From positions 1-43,024 of the forward strand of contig JAICGJ010000025.1 in assembly GCA_025923195.1 (NCBI GenBank): DNA of 43,024 nt, in the 5' to 3' direction. Numbering within the stretch: position 1 is the first letter of the stretch; each line of letters opens with the position of its first letter. Under the pieces are notes generated by a model, which worked only from the letters and a program-made list of their open reading frames with translations, was not told the origin of the DNA and searched no databases. The position numbers and the translations under genes were made by a program. The DNA comes from Chryseolinea sp. GTDB lineage: Bacteria; Bacteroidota; Bacteroidia; Cytophagales; Cyclobacteriaceae. Shown piece by piece: positions 25,070 to 33,951 of the stretch.

Positions 25070-26182
25070 ATGAACTTCCAGGAGAGCATATTTAGCTGGA
25101 CCAGACCTTTTTTCCCTGAGGTCGCAGAAGGCGTGGGAAATTCCGGCGCTAGTGTACAAACAGGGTTGAACAGAAATCATAAAATTAGGCGTATTCTTAT
25201 TTGCCGGCCAAATCACAAATTAGGAAACTTGTTGCTTCTTACTCCGCTATTGCAAGAGGTCGCAGAAATATTTCCCAACTGCAAAATAGATTTATTTGTG
25301 AAGGGAAATCTATCTCGAATTCTATTTGAAAACTATGAAAATATAGATCGGATAATCCAGTTACCAAAAAGACCATTTCAGCATTTGATTAAGTATGTCT
25401 ATACATGGACACAAATAAAAAAATACCAATATGACATGGTCATTAACGTAGATCAAAGTTCTTCATCAGGTCGACTGTCAGTTCGACTTGCAAATTCACG
25501 GCACAAAATTCTGGGTGAGGTTATTGAAGTTCTTAAAACCAAATTCAAGGATTACGAACATCATGCAAAATTCCCAATCTATAACTTCAGAAATCATTTG
25601 AAAAAAATTGGTATTGCACAAAAAGACAAACCGATCCCAACGTTGAATCTCAAGTTAGATCCTTTTGAAGTTTCCACCGGAAATAGAATTTTAAATCGAC
25701 TAGTACCCAACGGAAAAAAGACCATCTGCCTGTTTACCTACGCGACTGGTGATAAATGCTATTCGGAATCATGGTGGAATGACTTTTACAATAGATTGAG
25801 AATCGAGTTTCCGCATTTTAATTTCATTGAAGTATTACCCGTTCAAAACGTCTCCAAATTATCCTTTAAAGTGCCAACATTTTACAGCAAGGATATTCGT
25901 CAAATTGGATCGGTAATCGCGAACACCCACATGTTTATAGGCGCAGATAGCGGAATGATGCATTTGGCCAGTGCCGTGCAGGTGCCGACCGTAGGATTGT
26001 TCTCAGTTACTGACCAGATACGATACGAGCCTTATAACAACAACAGTATTGCAATAAATACAAATTATACCAATACTGAGAAATGTGTCCAGACGGTCTC
26101 CGGTATGCTAGCTGACATAGACCTAGAAAAGAGGTTTCACCTCTGGAATCGGATCGGCAAAACAAAAATCATTCATCATTGA
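25070..26182 (+). CDS. Glycosyltransferase family 9 (heptosyltransferase-like)
   Basis: Cytoplasmic GT-B glycosyltransferase of 370 residues, related to LPS heptosyltransferases that move sugars from ADP-activated donors to surface polysaccharide. The N-terminal Rossmann half starts after a 40-residue extension with RRILICRPNHKLGNLLLLTP, and the C-terminal donor site shows GADSGMMHLASAVQVPTVGL with Asp293. The gene stands alone, not in an LPS cluster, and is visibly richer in A and T than its neighbours (many AAA, ATT and TTT codons), which hints at a different origin. Phased repeats precede it. The acceptor is unknown. Confidence 0.88.
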   Translation: MNFQESIFSWTRPFFPEVAEGVGNSGASVQTGLNRNHKIRRILICRPNHKLGNLLLLTPLLQEVAEIFPNCKIDLFVKGNLSRILFENYENIDRIIQLPKRPFQHLIKYVYTWTQIKKYQYDMVINVDQSSSSGRLSVRLANSRHKILGEVIEVLKTKFKDYEHHAKFPIYNFRNHLKKIGIAQKDKPIPTLNLKLDPFEVSTGNRILNRLVPNGKKTICLFTYATGDKCYSESWWNDFYNRLRIEFPHFNFIEVLPVQNVSKLSFKVPTFYSKDIRQIGSVIANTHMFIGADSGMMHLASAVQVPTVGLFSVTDQIRYEPYNNNSIAINTNYTNTEKCVQTVSGMLADIDLEKRFHLWNRIGKTKIIHH

Positions 26183-26281
26183 AGATGAAATTCATTCCCA
26201 AGAGAGTTTACAGTCTGCAGGTCACAAGCAACGGAGTTGAATACAATTCTCGCTTATGACAAATGTGATGGAATCCGCAAA

Positions 26282-26608
26282 TTACTTCTCATGAAGACAT
26301 AAGCCATTCCCGTCGAGGTCCTTGAACCACGCAAACCTCCCCCAAGGAGTATTATCTATTTTTCCGACCGAAATTTCTCTTATTTTTAATTTTCCGATCT
26401 CTCCTTCAATATCATCCGTTTCCAGAATGATACCGTGAAACTTCGCTAACGAAATGGAGGTGTTTTGGTCAGGCAACCTTAGCTGAATCCAGGTTTGACC
26501 ATGATGAGAGGGAGCTTCTGCAATTAATTGAAATCCCATCTTCAAATAGAATTCTTTCGCTTTTTGTTGATCCGATACAGGAATCATTACAATTTCAACT
26601 GTTTTCAT
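26282..26608 (-). CDS. VOC-superfamily (glyoxalase/bleomycin resistance-like) protein, short
   Basis: Single-domain vicinal-oxygen-chelate protein of 108 residues. The paired beta-alpha-beta-beta-beta modules are seen from VEIVMIPVSDQQKAKEFYLKM and from GIILETDDIEGEIGKL to the closing FKDLDGNGLCLHE. Members of this group are usually about ten residues longer: the link after SISLAKF, where the second module begins, appears shortened. The metal ligands are not conserved well enough to predict an enzyme. It is divergent from the GlxA-like regulator, 127 bp away. Confidence 0.82.
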   Translation of the reverse strand: MKTVEIVMIPVSDQQKAKEFYLKMGFQLIAEAPSHHGQTWIQLRLPDQNTSISLAKFHGIILETDDIEGEIGKLKIREISVGKIDNTPWGRFAWFKDLDGNGLCLHEK

Positions 26609-26735
26609 TTCTTCAGTACTTTAGTGTTTGTAATATTTCACACGTAAAGCTATTGGCAAAATCGCCAGGTAGTACCGGGGCTTTACGTCAATCCTACGGG
26701 TTGATTACGACAGCACATTGGTATAACTTTATTGA

Positions 26736-27713
26736 ATGAAACACATTTCCATCCTGACATTAAACGACGCGACGATAACGAGCATCGACAGCAGCTATCA
26801 AATTTTTTCGCGTGTAAATGACTTTCTGAAATATCAGGGACGGGAGCGTTTCTATGACGTAGAGATCGTAGGTGTAACTAAGAATACAACATTAAACAAC
26901 GGAATTTATGACATCAATGTAAACAGAACGATCGGGGAGATCACTAAAACAGACGTGATTGTGGTCCCATTGCTTTGTGGAGATTTTTCAAGCACGTCAA
27001 AAAAGAATGAGTGCTATGTCGCGTGGGTGCAATCGCAATACAATAATGGTTGCGAAATTGTTTCTCTTTGTGTTGGATCCTTTTTTCTCGCATCGACCGG
27101 CTTGCTTTCAGGACGAAAATGTGCAATACACTGGGCAGCAAAAAATGACTTTCGGGCCATCTACCCGGATGTAGACGTCGTTGATGACCGGATTATTACG
27201 GATGAAGCGCGCATCTATACGTGTGGGGGCGGTTACTCCTATCTTAACCTGATCTTGTATGTAATTGAAAAGCATTTAGGCAAAGAAATGTCGATACTGG
27301 CGTCCAAAATGTTTGAAATCGATATCGAACGAAAGAGCCAGAATCCTTATATGATCTTCTTAGGACAAAAAAGACATGGGGATTCAAGCGTGCTTAAGGG
27401 TCAAGAAATAATTGAAAAAAATCCAACGAGAATTTTTACCGTCGATGAAATCTGCACGCAGGTTGGCGTCGGACGAAGGACGTATGAAAGAAAGTTCAGG
27501 AAATGCACGGGCAATTCCCTCGCGGAATATATCCAACGGGTGAAGGTGGAATTTACTAAAAAACAACTTGAGGCAGGAAGAAAAACAGTGAGCGAGATAG
27601 GTTATGAGGTTGGCTATAATGATATTGATTCGTTCAGGAAAGTCTTCAAAAAATATACGGACTTATCCCCTTTGGAATACCGCCGAAAATACAACGGGCT
27701 TAAGCTCTTATAA
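26736..27713 (+). CDS. GlxA-like regulator: DJ-1/PfpI domain plus AraC helix-turn-helix
   Basis: Transcription regulator of 325 residues. The N-terminal part (about 3-190) is a DJ-1/PfpI-type domain with the nucleophile-elbow-like SLCVGSFFLA around the conserved Cys; the C-terminal part (about 225-320) is an AraC double helix-turn-helix (TVDEICTQVGVGRRTYERKF, then VSEIGYEVGYNDIDSFRKVF and DLSPLEYRRKY). The family senses small metabolites; the ligand is not known. It is divergent from the small VOC gene, a likely though unproven target. The start ATG is the only good one. Confidence 0.9.
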   Translation: MKHISILTLNDATITSIDSSYQIFSRVNDFLKYQGRERFYDVEIVGVTKNTTLNNGIYDINVNRTIGEITKTDVIVVPLLCGDFSSTSKKNECYVAWVQSQYNNGCEIVSLCVGSFFLASTGLLSGRKCAIHWAAKNDFRAIYPDVDVVDDRIITDEARIYTCGGGYSYLNLILYVIEKHLGKEMSILASKMFEIDIERKSQNPYMIFLGQKRHGDSSVLKGQEIIEKNPTRIFTVDEICTQVGVGRRTYERKFRKCTGNSLAEYIQRVKVEFTKKQLEAGRKTVSEIGYEVGYNDIDSFRKVFKKYTDLSPLEYRRKYNGLKLL

Positions 27714-27780
27714 TCCACTACTTTTGCTAACCATCACAGTCAGATTTTGAGGCATTAAAGAAAACCTGTTAATTACATTT

Positions 27781-28311
27781 ATGAATGCGACAAGAGGTTT
27801 AGTCATACTACAGCTATTTGTATTTTTGTCATGCAGCGGCGTACGGGTGCTTAATACCGACGCTGACCCCGGATTTCAACTCAGCAACTATAAAACTTTC
27901 GATTTCTTTCAGATAACCGGTGTCGGAGACACATCATTCTACTTTCAGCAAAATGTTAAGTTATTGAAGCAGTCAATTGTACAAAAGCTCCAGGCCAAAG
28001 GTCTGACACAAACTTCATCCCAGCCCGATCTGCAGGTAAACATTGGAGTTATGGTTGAAGAAAAAATTCAAACCCGTGAAACAGACTTTCGCGACGCCCC
28101 GCGATATATGGGTCAGCGAAATTATACATGGAAGAGTGAGGAAATAGAAGTCGGCCGCTATAGGGAGGGCACAGTTACTGTTCACCTGGTCGACCCATCG
28201 ACGAAAAAGTTGGTGTGGAAGGGTGCCGTCGCCGGAGTAATTCCTACTAAGCAGAAAAACGTACCTGCAACGATAGAACAAGGTATGGAAGCATTATTCG
28301 CCAAACTGTAG
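27781..28311 (+). CDS. DUF4136-family lipoprotein
   Basis: Lipoprotein of 176 residues with leader ending FLSC (Cys near residue 18). The DUF4136 pattern is clear: early YKTFDFF, then QSIVQKLQAKGLTQTSSQPDLQVNIGV, and a C-terminal TVTVHLVDPSTKKLVWKGAV. The function of the family is unknown; members are anchored in the cell envelope of Gram-negative bacteria. It follows the GlxA-like gene by 67 bp on the same strand and may be read through from it. Confidence 0.86.
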   Translation: MNATRGLVILQLFVFLSCSGVRVLNTDADPGFQLSNYKTFDFFQITGVGDTSFYFQQNVKLLKQSIVQKLQAKGLTQTSSQPDLQVNIGVMVEEKIQTRETDFRDAPRYMGQRNYTWKSEEIEVGRYREGTVTVHLVDPSTKKLVWKGAVAGVIPTKQKNVPATIEQGMEALFAKL

Positions 28312-28388
28312 GTTCCAGGTACGATCAGATAAAATGTTTCCAAGGGCGTTCGCTCGAAGAATATCGTTCACACTAGGGTTGCACTTGG

Positions 28389-30284
28389 CTACGAATCCTT
28401 TTGAATTTTACTGTTGTCGAAATGGACCATGGACTCTTCTGATTCGTAGTACACCTTCGAATGAGGGATGGCAATCTCAATGTTCAGCTCATCAAAGCGA
28501 TTCTTGATTCTTCTCAAAAATTCCCTCTTTACAAGCCATTGCTTTAAAGGCATGGTTTTGATCAACACTTTCACGATCACTCCTGATTCAACAAAAGCAT
28601 CCACTCCAAGCATTTCGGGCTCATCGAGAATGAGTTTCCCAAACACTTCATCTTCCTTTAAAGCGCGAGCCACTTCCAGTACAACCTCCATCACGGTATC
28701 TACGTTTTCTTTATAAGCAACCTTCAAATCCAGTGCTACCCTAGCCCAACCGTGAGTCAGGTTACTGACAATTCTAATTTCGCTGTGAGGAATAAAATGT
28801 GCGACGCCTTCCAGGTCGCGAAGGATTGTCATTCGAAGAGAAATGTCTTCGACGACTCCGGAGACCGTATTTATTTGAACAACGTCCCCAACCCGATATT
28901 GATTCTCGGTAAGGATCATGAATCCTGAGAAATAATCTTTAACCAGACTTTGTGCTCCAAATGCGATCGCCAGGGAGAAAACAGCGGCTCCTCCCAGAAG
29001 CACGGATACGTTTATCCCAAACTCTGACAAGACAGTCAGGATCCCTACCACCAAAATAATGACTGTGAGGGCACTTCGAAATGCGCGGCTCAATGTCTCA
29101 ATCCGCTGCTGACGTTCGTCAAGCGTTTTATATTGTTTCAGTCTCAGGCGAGGAAGCATATATCCTATCAACCAACGGACGAGGGCCCAGGATAAAAAAA
29201 GAATGGCGACGAGAAAGAGAATTCGCGGGCCATTTGTTGTCAAAAACGATAGTACCCTATGCGGGGCTAGCGGGCTCCTTAAGAACTGAACCCAACGCTT
29301 TTTCCTGTCTATGCTTCGGGTTGCATCGGTCAGATCATCGGATATCGGTTTCTGAAAACCTCTCAACCGATTAATGCGAGCTTGAAGATCGCTCATTAAA
29401 GCTGAGTCCCGGGAAGTTCTGTTCTCTATTAGCAGTATCGTCGCAGTCGTCTGATCATGGAGTTCCTTATTAAGGGAATCATCGAGATTTTCATGTTTCT
29501 GCATTAGCAGTTGAAGATTTTCTTTAAGCGCTGCCAGTTGAATTTTTTCAATCCGTGACAACGAGGTCACAAGCGAAAGGTCGTCCTCGTTCAAGGCTAA
29601 TAAGTCCTCCAGAAAAATCCATGTATTTTTGACAAAATCAAATCTCGCCCGAAGTACGGCCAATTCTCTCTCTGCACGAATAACCGACCAATTAAAATCA
29701 TTTGGATCAAAATGAACTTCCTGCAACGTGTCCGCTTGCATAGAAGTCGAATCGGGATCTTCTGCCGAAGTTTCAGGCAGATCCTTGTCAAGCATATTTT
29801 CAAGGACTGTAAAAGTTTCCCCTTTCACAAAAAATCTTAATATCTCCTCTTCCTTCCTTACCTTAGAATTCAATATCCGGATCTGAAGATGTAACGATCG
29901 ACGGAATTCCAATAAAAAGTCCAAAATTTCTTTCAACTGTCTCCACTCGAAATCTACCCTGGCTATCTGGGTCGGTGCAACTGTATGACTACGCATTGAA
30001 TCCAAAATTCTGTCAATATTGTGAAACCTAACAGACCTCTCTTTGAATGAGGGCTCCAGCTTAATGCTATCGTCACGAAGCTCTCTCAGCCGGTCCTTGT
30101 CGCGAATGATCACCTGGCTTAGAGCAATTAAGAATTCTACATCTGACTTCAGATCCGACGAATCAATCGCTGCATCCCGGGCTTGCATCTCAAGTGTATT
30201 ATCAGAAATCTGTGCATAGGAAGGGCCGAGGAAAAAAAAATTCGCAATTAAAAGCAATGCCACAATGTTCTTCCGACGCGTCAT
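28389..30284 (-). CDS. MscS-family mechanosensitive channel with long periplasmic N-terminal domain
   Basis: Channel of 631 residues that by family opens under membrane tension to release solutes. A cleavable signal peptide (to about residue 24) precedes a 300-residue charged, coiled-coil-like periplasmic region, then transmembrane helices from about 345, and the MscS core: pore-lining GGAAVFSLAIAFGAQSLVKD, the beta domain GDVVQINTVSGVVEDISLR, and the C-terminal domain. The enlarged N-terminus puts it with MscK/YbiO-like members rather than minimal MscS. It is convergent with the DUF4136 gene; 312 bp separate its start from the next divergent gene. Confidence 0.92.
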   Translation of the reverse strand: MTRRKNIVALLLIANFFFLGPSYAQISDNTLEMQARDAAIDSSDLKSDVEFLIALSQVIIRDKDRLRELRDDSIKLEPSFKERSVRFHNIDRILDSMRSHTVAPTQIARVDFEWRQLKEILDFLLEFRRSLHLQIRILNSKVRKEEEILRFFVKGETFTVLENMLDKDLPETSAEDPDSTSMQADTLQEVHFDPNDFNWSVIRAERELAVLRARFDFVKNTWIFLEDLLALNEDDLSLVTSLSRIEKIQLAALKENLQLLMQKHENLDDSLNKELHDQTTATILLIENRTSRDSALMSDLQARINRLRGFQKPISDDLTDATRSIDRKKRWVQFLRSPLAPHRVLSFLTTNGPRILFLVAILFLSWALVRWLIGYMLPRLRLKQYKTLDERQQRIETLSRAFRSALTVIILVVGILTVLSEFGINVSVLLGGAAVFSLAIAFGAQSLVKDYFSGFMILTENQYRVGDVVQINTVSGVVEDISLRMTILRDLEGVAHFIPHSEIRIVSNLTHGWARVALDLKVAYKENVDTVMEVVLEVARALKEDEVFGKLILDEPEMLGVDAFVESGVIVKVLIKTMPLKQWLVKREFLRRIKNRFDELNIEIAIPHSKVYYESEESMVHFDNSKIQKDS

Positions 30285-30596
30285 AATAGAAACTTAATGG
30301 AATAATCGGGATAATTTTCCAAATCAATTTACATAATTTGGAGGACTTAAGGTGAGCTATGGCAATGATTGCGATGAAGTTAGATAATGAGATTTCAAGG
30401 GAGTGCAGTTCAAATGAAGTTAACCTGATTTGGTACCGCGACAATTACAACTGGTGGATATTGGAGTTTAACAGATGAATCCTACTATTTGTAGATCTAT
30501 AATTCTTTATCTTGCCAAGCCACAATGTCAGAATATAAACATACATTGGAATCATATTAAAATGCTGTACTTTACTTTAAGAATCAAATACACTTT
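30285..30596. other. Divergent intergenic region, MscS and barrel-protein promoters
   Basis: A/T-rich. The only coding-like item is a 39-codon ATG frame at 30359-30478 (MAMIAMKLDNEISRE...), with a purine-rich AAGGTGAG just upstream; it has no recognisable family and I do not call it a gene. No clear promoter consensus or terminator seen. Confidence 0.3.
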
Positions 30597-31253
30597 ATGA
30601 AAAAACTACTTTTAGTCTCAATCCTGATTATTTCAACATTGGCCGTCTCGGCTCAACTAGAGGGAATACGGCTAAACGGCTATTCAGCTTACGTTTTTGA
30701 TAATAGCTTCGATACCTATTATACCAGCAACCAATATTTGCAGGGAAAGATCAAGGGTGGATTTCAATGGGGAGTTGGGATGGAATTTTTGCCGAATGAG
30801 GACTATGGAGTAGAGCTTGTGTACTATCGACAGGATACCAAGGCTCCGATATCATATAACTATGGCATTGGAATTGGCGATCGTGAAATAGACCTGGGAG
30901 TGAATTATATTATGGCCGGTGGCGTCCGTTATATGAATACGACAGGAGGCAAGCTACAACCCTATGGAGGACTACTTCTTGGCGCCGTGATATTTAGCAA
31001 TAAAAACCCTCAGGGTGATGAAGAGAGCAGTTATGTTAAATTCGGATGGGGCGCCAGGCTAGGAGTAAATATTTGGGCCACAGAAAAAGTGGGAATTAAA
31101 TTACAAGCCCAGCTGCTTTCAGCGGTCCAGGGTTTTGGTGGAGGACTTTACCTGGGCACAGGCGGTGCCGGAGCCGGTGTTAGTAGTTACTCAACTTTAG
31201 TGCAATTTGGTCTCGGAGGCGGTTTATGCGTTAAGGTGGGAAGCGCCGACTGA
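30597..31253 (+). CDS. Small outer-membrane beta-barrel protein
   Basis: Protein of 218 residues with a signal peptide ending AVSAQ (about residue 20). The mature part alternates polar and hydrophobic residues in beta-hairpins rich in Gly, Tyr and Phe, and ends in a strand-like LVQFGLGGGLCVKVG, typical of the OmpW/Omp_b-brl type of eight-strand barrels. Its role cannot be deduced. It is convergent with the DUF1704 gene and divergent from the MscS channel, so probably transcribed alone. Confidence 0.8.
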   Translation: MKKLLLVSILIISTLAVSAQLEGIRLNGYSAYVFDNSFDTYYTSNQYLQGKIKGGFQWGVGMEFLPNEDYGVELVYYRQDTKAPISYNYGIGIGDREIDLGVNYIMAGGVRYMNTTGGKLQPYGGLLLGAVIFSNKNPQGDEESSYVKFGWGARLGVNIWATEKVGIKLQAQLLSAVQGFGGGLYLGTGGAGAGVSSYSTLVQFGLGGGLCVKVGSAD

Positions 31254-31373
31254 GTGATCTAGAGATCTTACAAAAAATTATTGTGTGTGCCTACCGCTGT
31301 TAGCCTCAAGCAAATTTATGATCTTACAGCAGGATCGTTCTTTTGCGTTTTTAAGGCTCTTTCCGTATTAATT

Positions 31374-32642
31374 TTATTGAACTAATTTAAGCTCGTCTTC
31401 AAACTCAATAGCCCTTTCCAGGTAGACTTTGTCTAGCCTTATGTTAGAAATGAATGCAGAGTAAGCCATCATAGCTGCAAGCCTTCGGAGGTCTGACGCC
31501 CAAACCGGTAGATACACAGGCGGCTTAAGCCAGCCAGTTTCAAACACCGGAGACAGGCGCAACGCGTCCGCCATGGTAAGTCTTCCCGCAAAAAGATTAC
31601 GGATCAAGTCAGGCCGATTATCACGGATCGCTATTCGTATAAAAGTGTGAACTTCAAGAAGCCCCTGTAAATAGACCGCGTCCTTTGTAAACACAATTCC
31701 GCCCCTAACATCTCCCCCTCTGAAGATTCGTTGTGCCGACCGAACAGATTCTACTTCAGTCTGCCCTCCGTCAAGGAAGAATTTGAATACATCTATAAAG
31801 TCAGCACCATCCAGGGCCTGTTTTACGGCAATAACCCGAAGGGCTACGCGCCGAAGCCTCGTGATGTCCATGGCGTTGGTAATTAGCTCGGCTATCACCG
31901 CAAGACCTTCCTGCGTCCGTGTTGTGCGTGGTGCGCCTAGGCCCAGTGATTTCAAATTCGATTGCTTCTTTCCGTTTATTATGGTAGCTGTGTGGACAAA
32001 GGCCTCATGATAAAGAAGCTGGTCCTTATCCAACTGCGAAAAGAGGGCACTTCCCCGCACGCGTATCCTGGTTGCTCCTGCCAATGCCTTCGATGACATG
32101 TTCTGGTCCACTACCACCTCGACAGTGTCTACGTCAAAAAACTCATTAACTTCTGCTTTCAACCATCCTGCAAAATCAGCCGAAGAAATATCGGTTGGCG
32201 TCGGGGGGAGATGCACATTACCCAATAGCGCGTCGGTCACTTCAAGAAAAAATTTTGCACCATCCACGGCACTCATCCCCTGGAGCTTGTAAACAGCATC
32301 CGGGCGGCCGTAAATTTTTGTAGAATACCGTGTAAACTCAGGACTGCCAAAGTTGATCAACATTCGGGCTGAATCAGCATAACTCCTGGCCGTTTCGGCT
32401 AAAAATTTTTCAACCGGATCATCTTCGTCGCAGCGAACTGCAATCGACTCAAGGGCTGAAATGCTCTCGTTCAAATCTTGGGGTTTTAGGATCACTTCCG
32501 GCAACAGAGGATTGCCTTTCCGCCAATTCTGCAGAAATCTCTCTTCTGAACCCAATGGCCATTCCAGTGCTTTAAGTACTCGGATTTTTTTTGATGCCTG
32601 AACCAACGCTGAGTCTAAGGTTTCAACTTTTTTTGTATCCAT
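31374..32642 (-). CDS. DUF1704/MATCAP-like QEGLA-motif protein, putative metallopeptidase
   Basis: Cytoplasmic protein of 422 residues of the family annotated as flavohaemoglobin-expression-modulating QEGLA protein. The diagnostic motifs are here: HEAFVH at 212-217, an HExxxH zinc site, then RTQEGLAVIAE at 242-252 with the family QEGLA and a third acidic ligand. Eukaryotic relatives (MATCAP/KIAA0895) are tubulin and microtubule tail proteases, so a protease role is likely, but the bacterial substrate is not known. No signal peptide. The gene is 57 bp behind the AI-2E exporter on the same strand and may share its transcript. Confidence 0.88.
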   Translation of the reverse strand: MDTKKVETLDSALVQASKKIRVLKALEWPLGSEERFLQNWRKGNPLLPEVILKPQDLNESISALESIAVRCDEDDPVEKFLAETARSYADSARMLINFGSPEFTRYSTKIYGRPDAVYKLQGMSAVDGAKFFLEVTDALLGNVHLPPTPTDISSADFAGWLKAEVNEFFDVDTVEVVVDQNMSSKALAGATRIRVRGSALFSQLDKDQLLYHEAFVHTATIINGKKQSNLKSLGLGAPRTTRTQEGLAVIAELITNAMDITRLRRVALRVIAVKQALDGADFIDVFKFFLDGGQTEVESVRSAQRIFRGGDVRGGIVFTKDAVYLQGLLEVHTFIRIAIRDNRPDLIRNLFAGRLTMADALRLSPVFETGWLKPPVYLPVWASDLRRLAAMMAYSAFISNIRLDKVYLERAIEFEDELKLVQ

Positions 32643-32698
32643 TTTTACAGGAATTTAGTTTCTGATTCTCATGCCCTAACGGTACGCATTCATAATAG

Positions 32699-33811
32699 TC
32701 AAATCTCCGAAATCACTCTTGATTGCTCAATTTCCGTCTGAGGTGAATTTAACCAAACGACAAAAAGCTTATACCCCATCGTAAGGATAACGGCACCTAA
32801 AAATAGTCCGAGAAAGCCACTGGTTATGAATCCCCCAATAGCGCCCAGGAAAACAACCAGCATGGGTGCAGGCGCGCCGCGGCCTAATAAAAGCGGTTTT
32901 AATACGTTATCAGAAATCAGGGTTATCACCAACCAGATGGCCAGCAGCGTGGCAGTTAGCGTGTCCGTTGCCGAAAACATATAAATCATTACAGGAATTG
33001 CAACAGGCCCTGCACCCACTTGTATAATTGCAAAAAAAAGTGCTGCCACTGTCCATACTCCTGCATACGGTACACCCGCAATGAAAAATCCGAGGCCTGC
33101 CATCGTCGCCTGTATAACAGCCACACCTAAAATGCCTTTAACCACACTGCGAACCGTTGCGACTGTTGTAGCCGCAAATTGTTCACCACTTTTACCCGCC
33201 AGTTTAATAAAAATTTCCGTTGCTGCGTTTCCTACGGAAGTGGAATAAGCAAGTAAAACCCCTGCTATTATTATGGATACAACGAATTGCAAAACGCCTT
33301 TTCCAATGCCCGCAACTGCGGCGAGTAACCAGGCGCCGGCTGCTCTTAGTTGAGAGGAGTATTTCGCAATAACTGCCTGCAAATTTTCTGAAGCTAGTCT
33401 CCAGGCATCAACAAGGGGTTTAGCAAAAGCAGGCCAATTTTCGGCGCGTTCACTCGGAGGGGGTATTACTAATTGTCCATGCTTATTCAGTTCGCGGAGA
33501 TGTCTTACTTCATCAACCAGGGATCGGGTGACAAGCCAACTAGGGATTATTAATGCACTCAACATCAAAATCGTAAGAACCACAGAAGCTAATGCGGTCT
33601 TCCGAAACATCTTTACAAATAAGGCATACAAAGGGTAAATGGCTATAGCGATTACTGCTGCCCAAATCAAAATTAAAACAAAAGGTCTCAGTATCGTGAT
33701 GCACCATCCCAGCAGGAAAAGCAGGACGCCAAGTCGAACTAGAATATCCACGATTTTTTCGAAGCTGAGAATTGGCAAACTCTGAGGATTGTTTGATTCC
33801 ATATTTGACAT
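32699..33811 (-). CDS. AI-2E family (TqsA/PerM-like) transporter
   Basis: Inner-membrane protein of 370 residues. About seven or eight hydrophobic helices are visible: two near the N-terminus (about 18-60), one near 72-95, then a soluble loop (about 100-150), and the rest from about 155 to 355. The GVPYAGVWTVAALFFAIIQVG and ISDNVLKPLLLGRGAPAPML segments are the family signatures. Members export autoinducer-2 or, in other branches, exchange Na+/H+; this sequence does not tell which. It is upstream of the DUF1704 gene on the same strand. Confidence 0.88.
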   Translation of the reverse strand: MSNMESNNPQSLPILSFEKIVDILVRLGVLLFLLGWCITILRPFVLILIWAAVIAIAIYPLYALFVKMFRKTALASVVLTILMLSALIIPSWLVTRSLVDEVRHLRELNKHGQLVIPPPSERAENWPAFAKPLVDAWRLASENLQAVIAKYSSQLRAAGAWLLAAVAGIGKGVLQFVVSIIIAGVLLAYSTSVGNAATEIFIKLAGKSGEQFAATTVATVRSVVKGILGVAVIQATMAGLGFFIAGVPYAGVWTVAALFFAIIQVGAGPVAIPVMIYMFSATDTLTATLLAIWLVITLISDNVLKPLLLGRGAPAPMLVVFLGAIGGFITSGFLGLFLGAVILTMGYKLFVVWLNSPQTEIEQSRVISEI

Positions 33812-33829
33812 TTAGTTAAGTAGGTTAAC

Positions 33830-33848
33830 GATCCGACTTCGTCGGATC
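33830..33848. repeat. Perfect 8-bp hairpin between potassium channel and AI-2E gene
   Basis: GATCCGAC (33830-33837) and GTCGGATC (33841-33848) pair around a 3-nt TTC loop. It lies 19 bp upstream of the AI-2E start codon and about 100 bp behind the channel stop. There is no T-tract on either side, so it may be an operator or a leader hairpin near the ribosome-binding region rather than a terminator. Confidence 0.4.
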
Positions 33849-33951
33849 AGCAATTTTGATTTAGAATGTGTGAGCCAATTTTTTGAAAGAATAGCTAAGC
33901 GTTTTTCCTTGTTAAATGAGCTCCGTTTACTGCTTTGAATTCAAGTTCCTT

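Noticed and set aside
30359-30478. 39-codon ORF MAMIAMKLDNE... as a real small gene
   Set aside because: Short, no homology or conserved motif known to me, and in an A/T-rich promoter region; only the purine-rich upstream stretch speaks for it.
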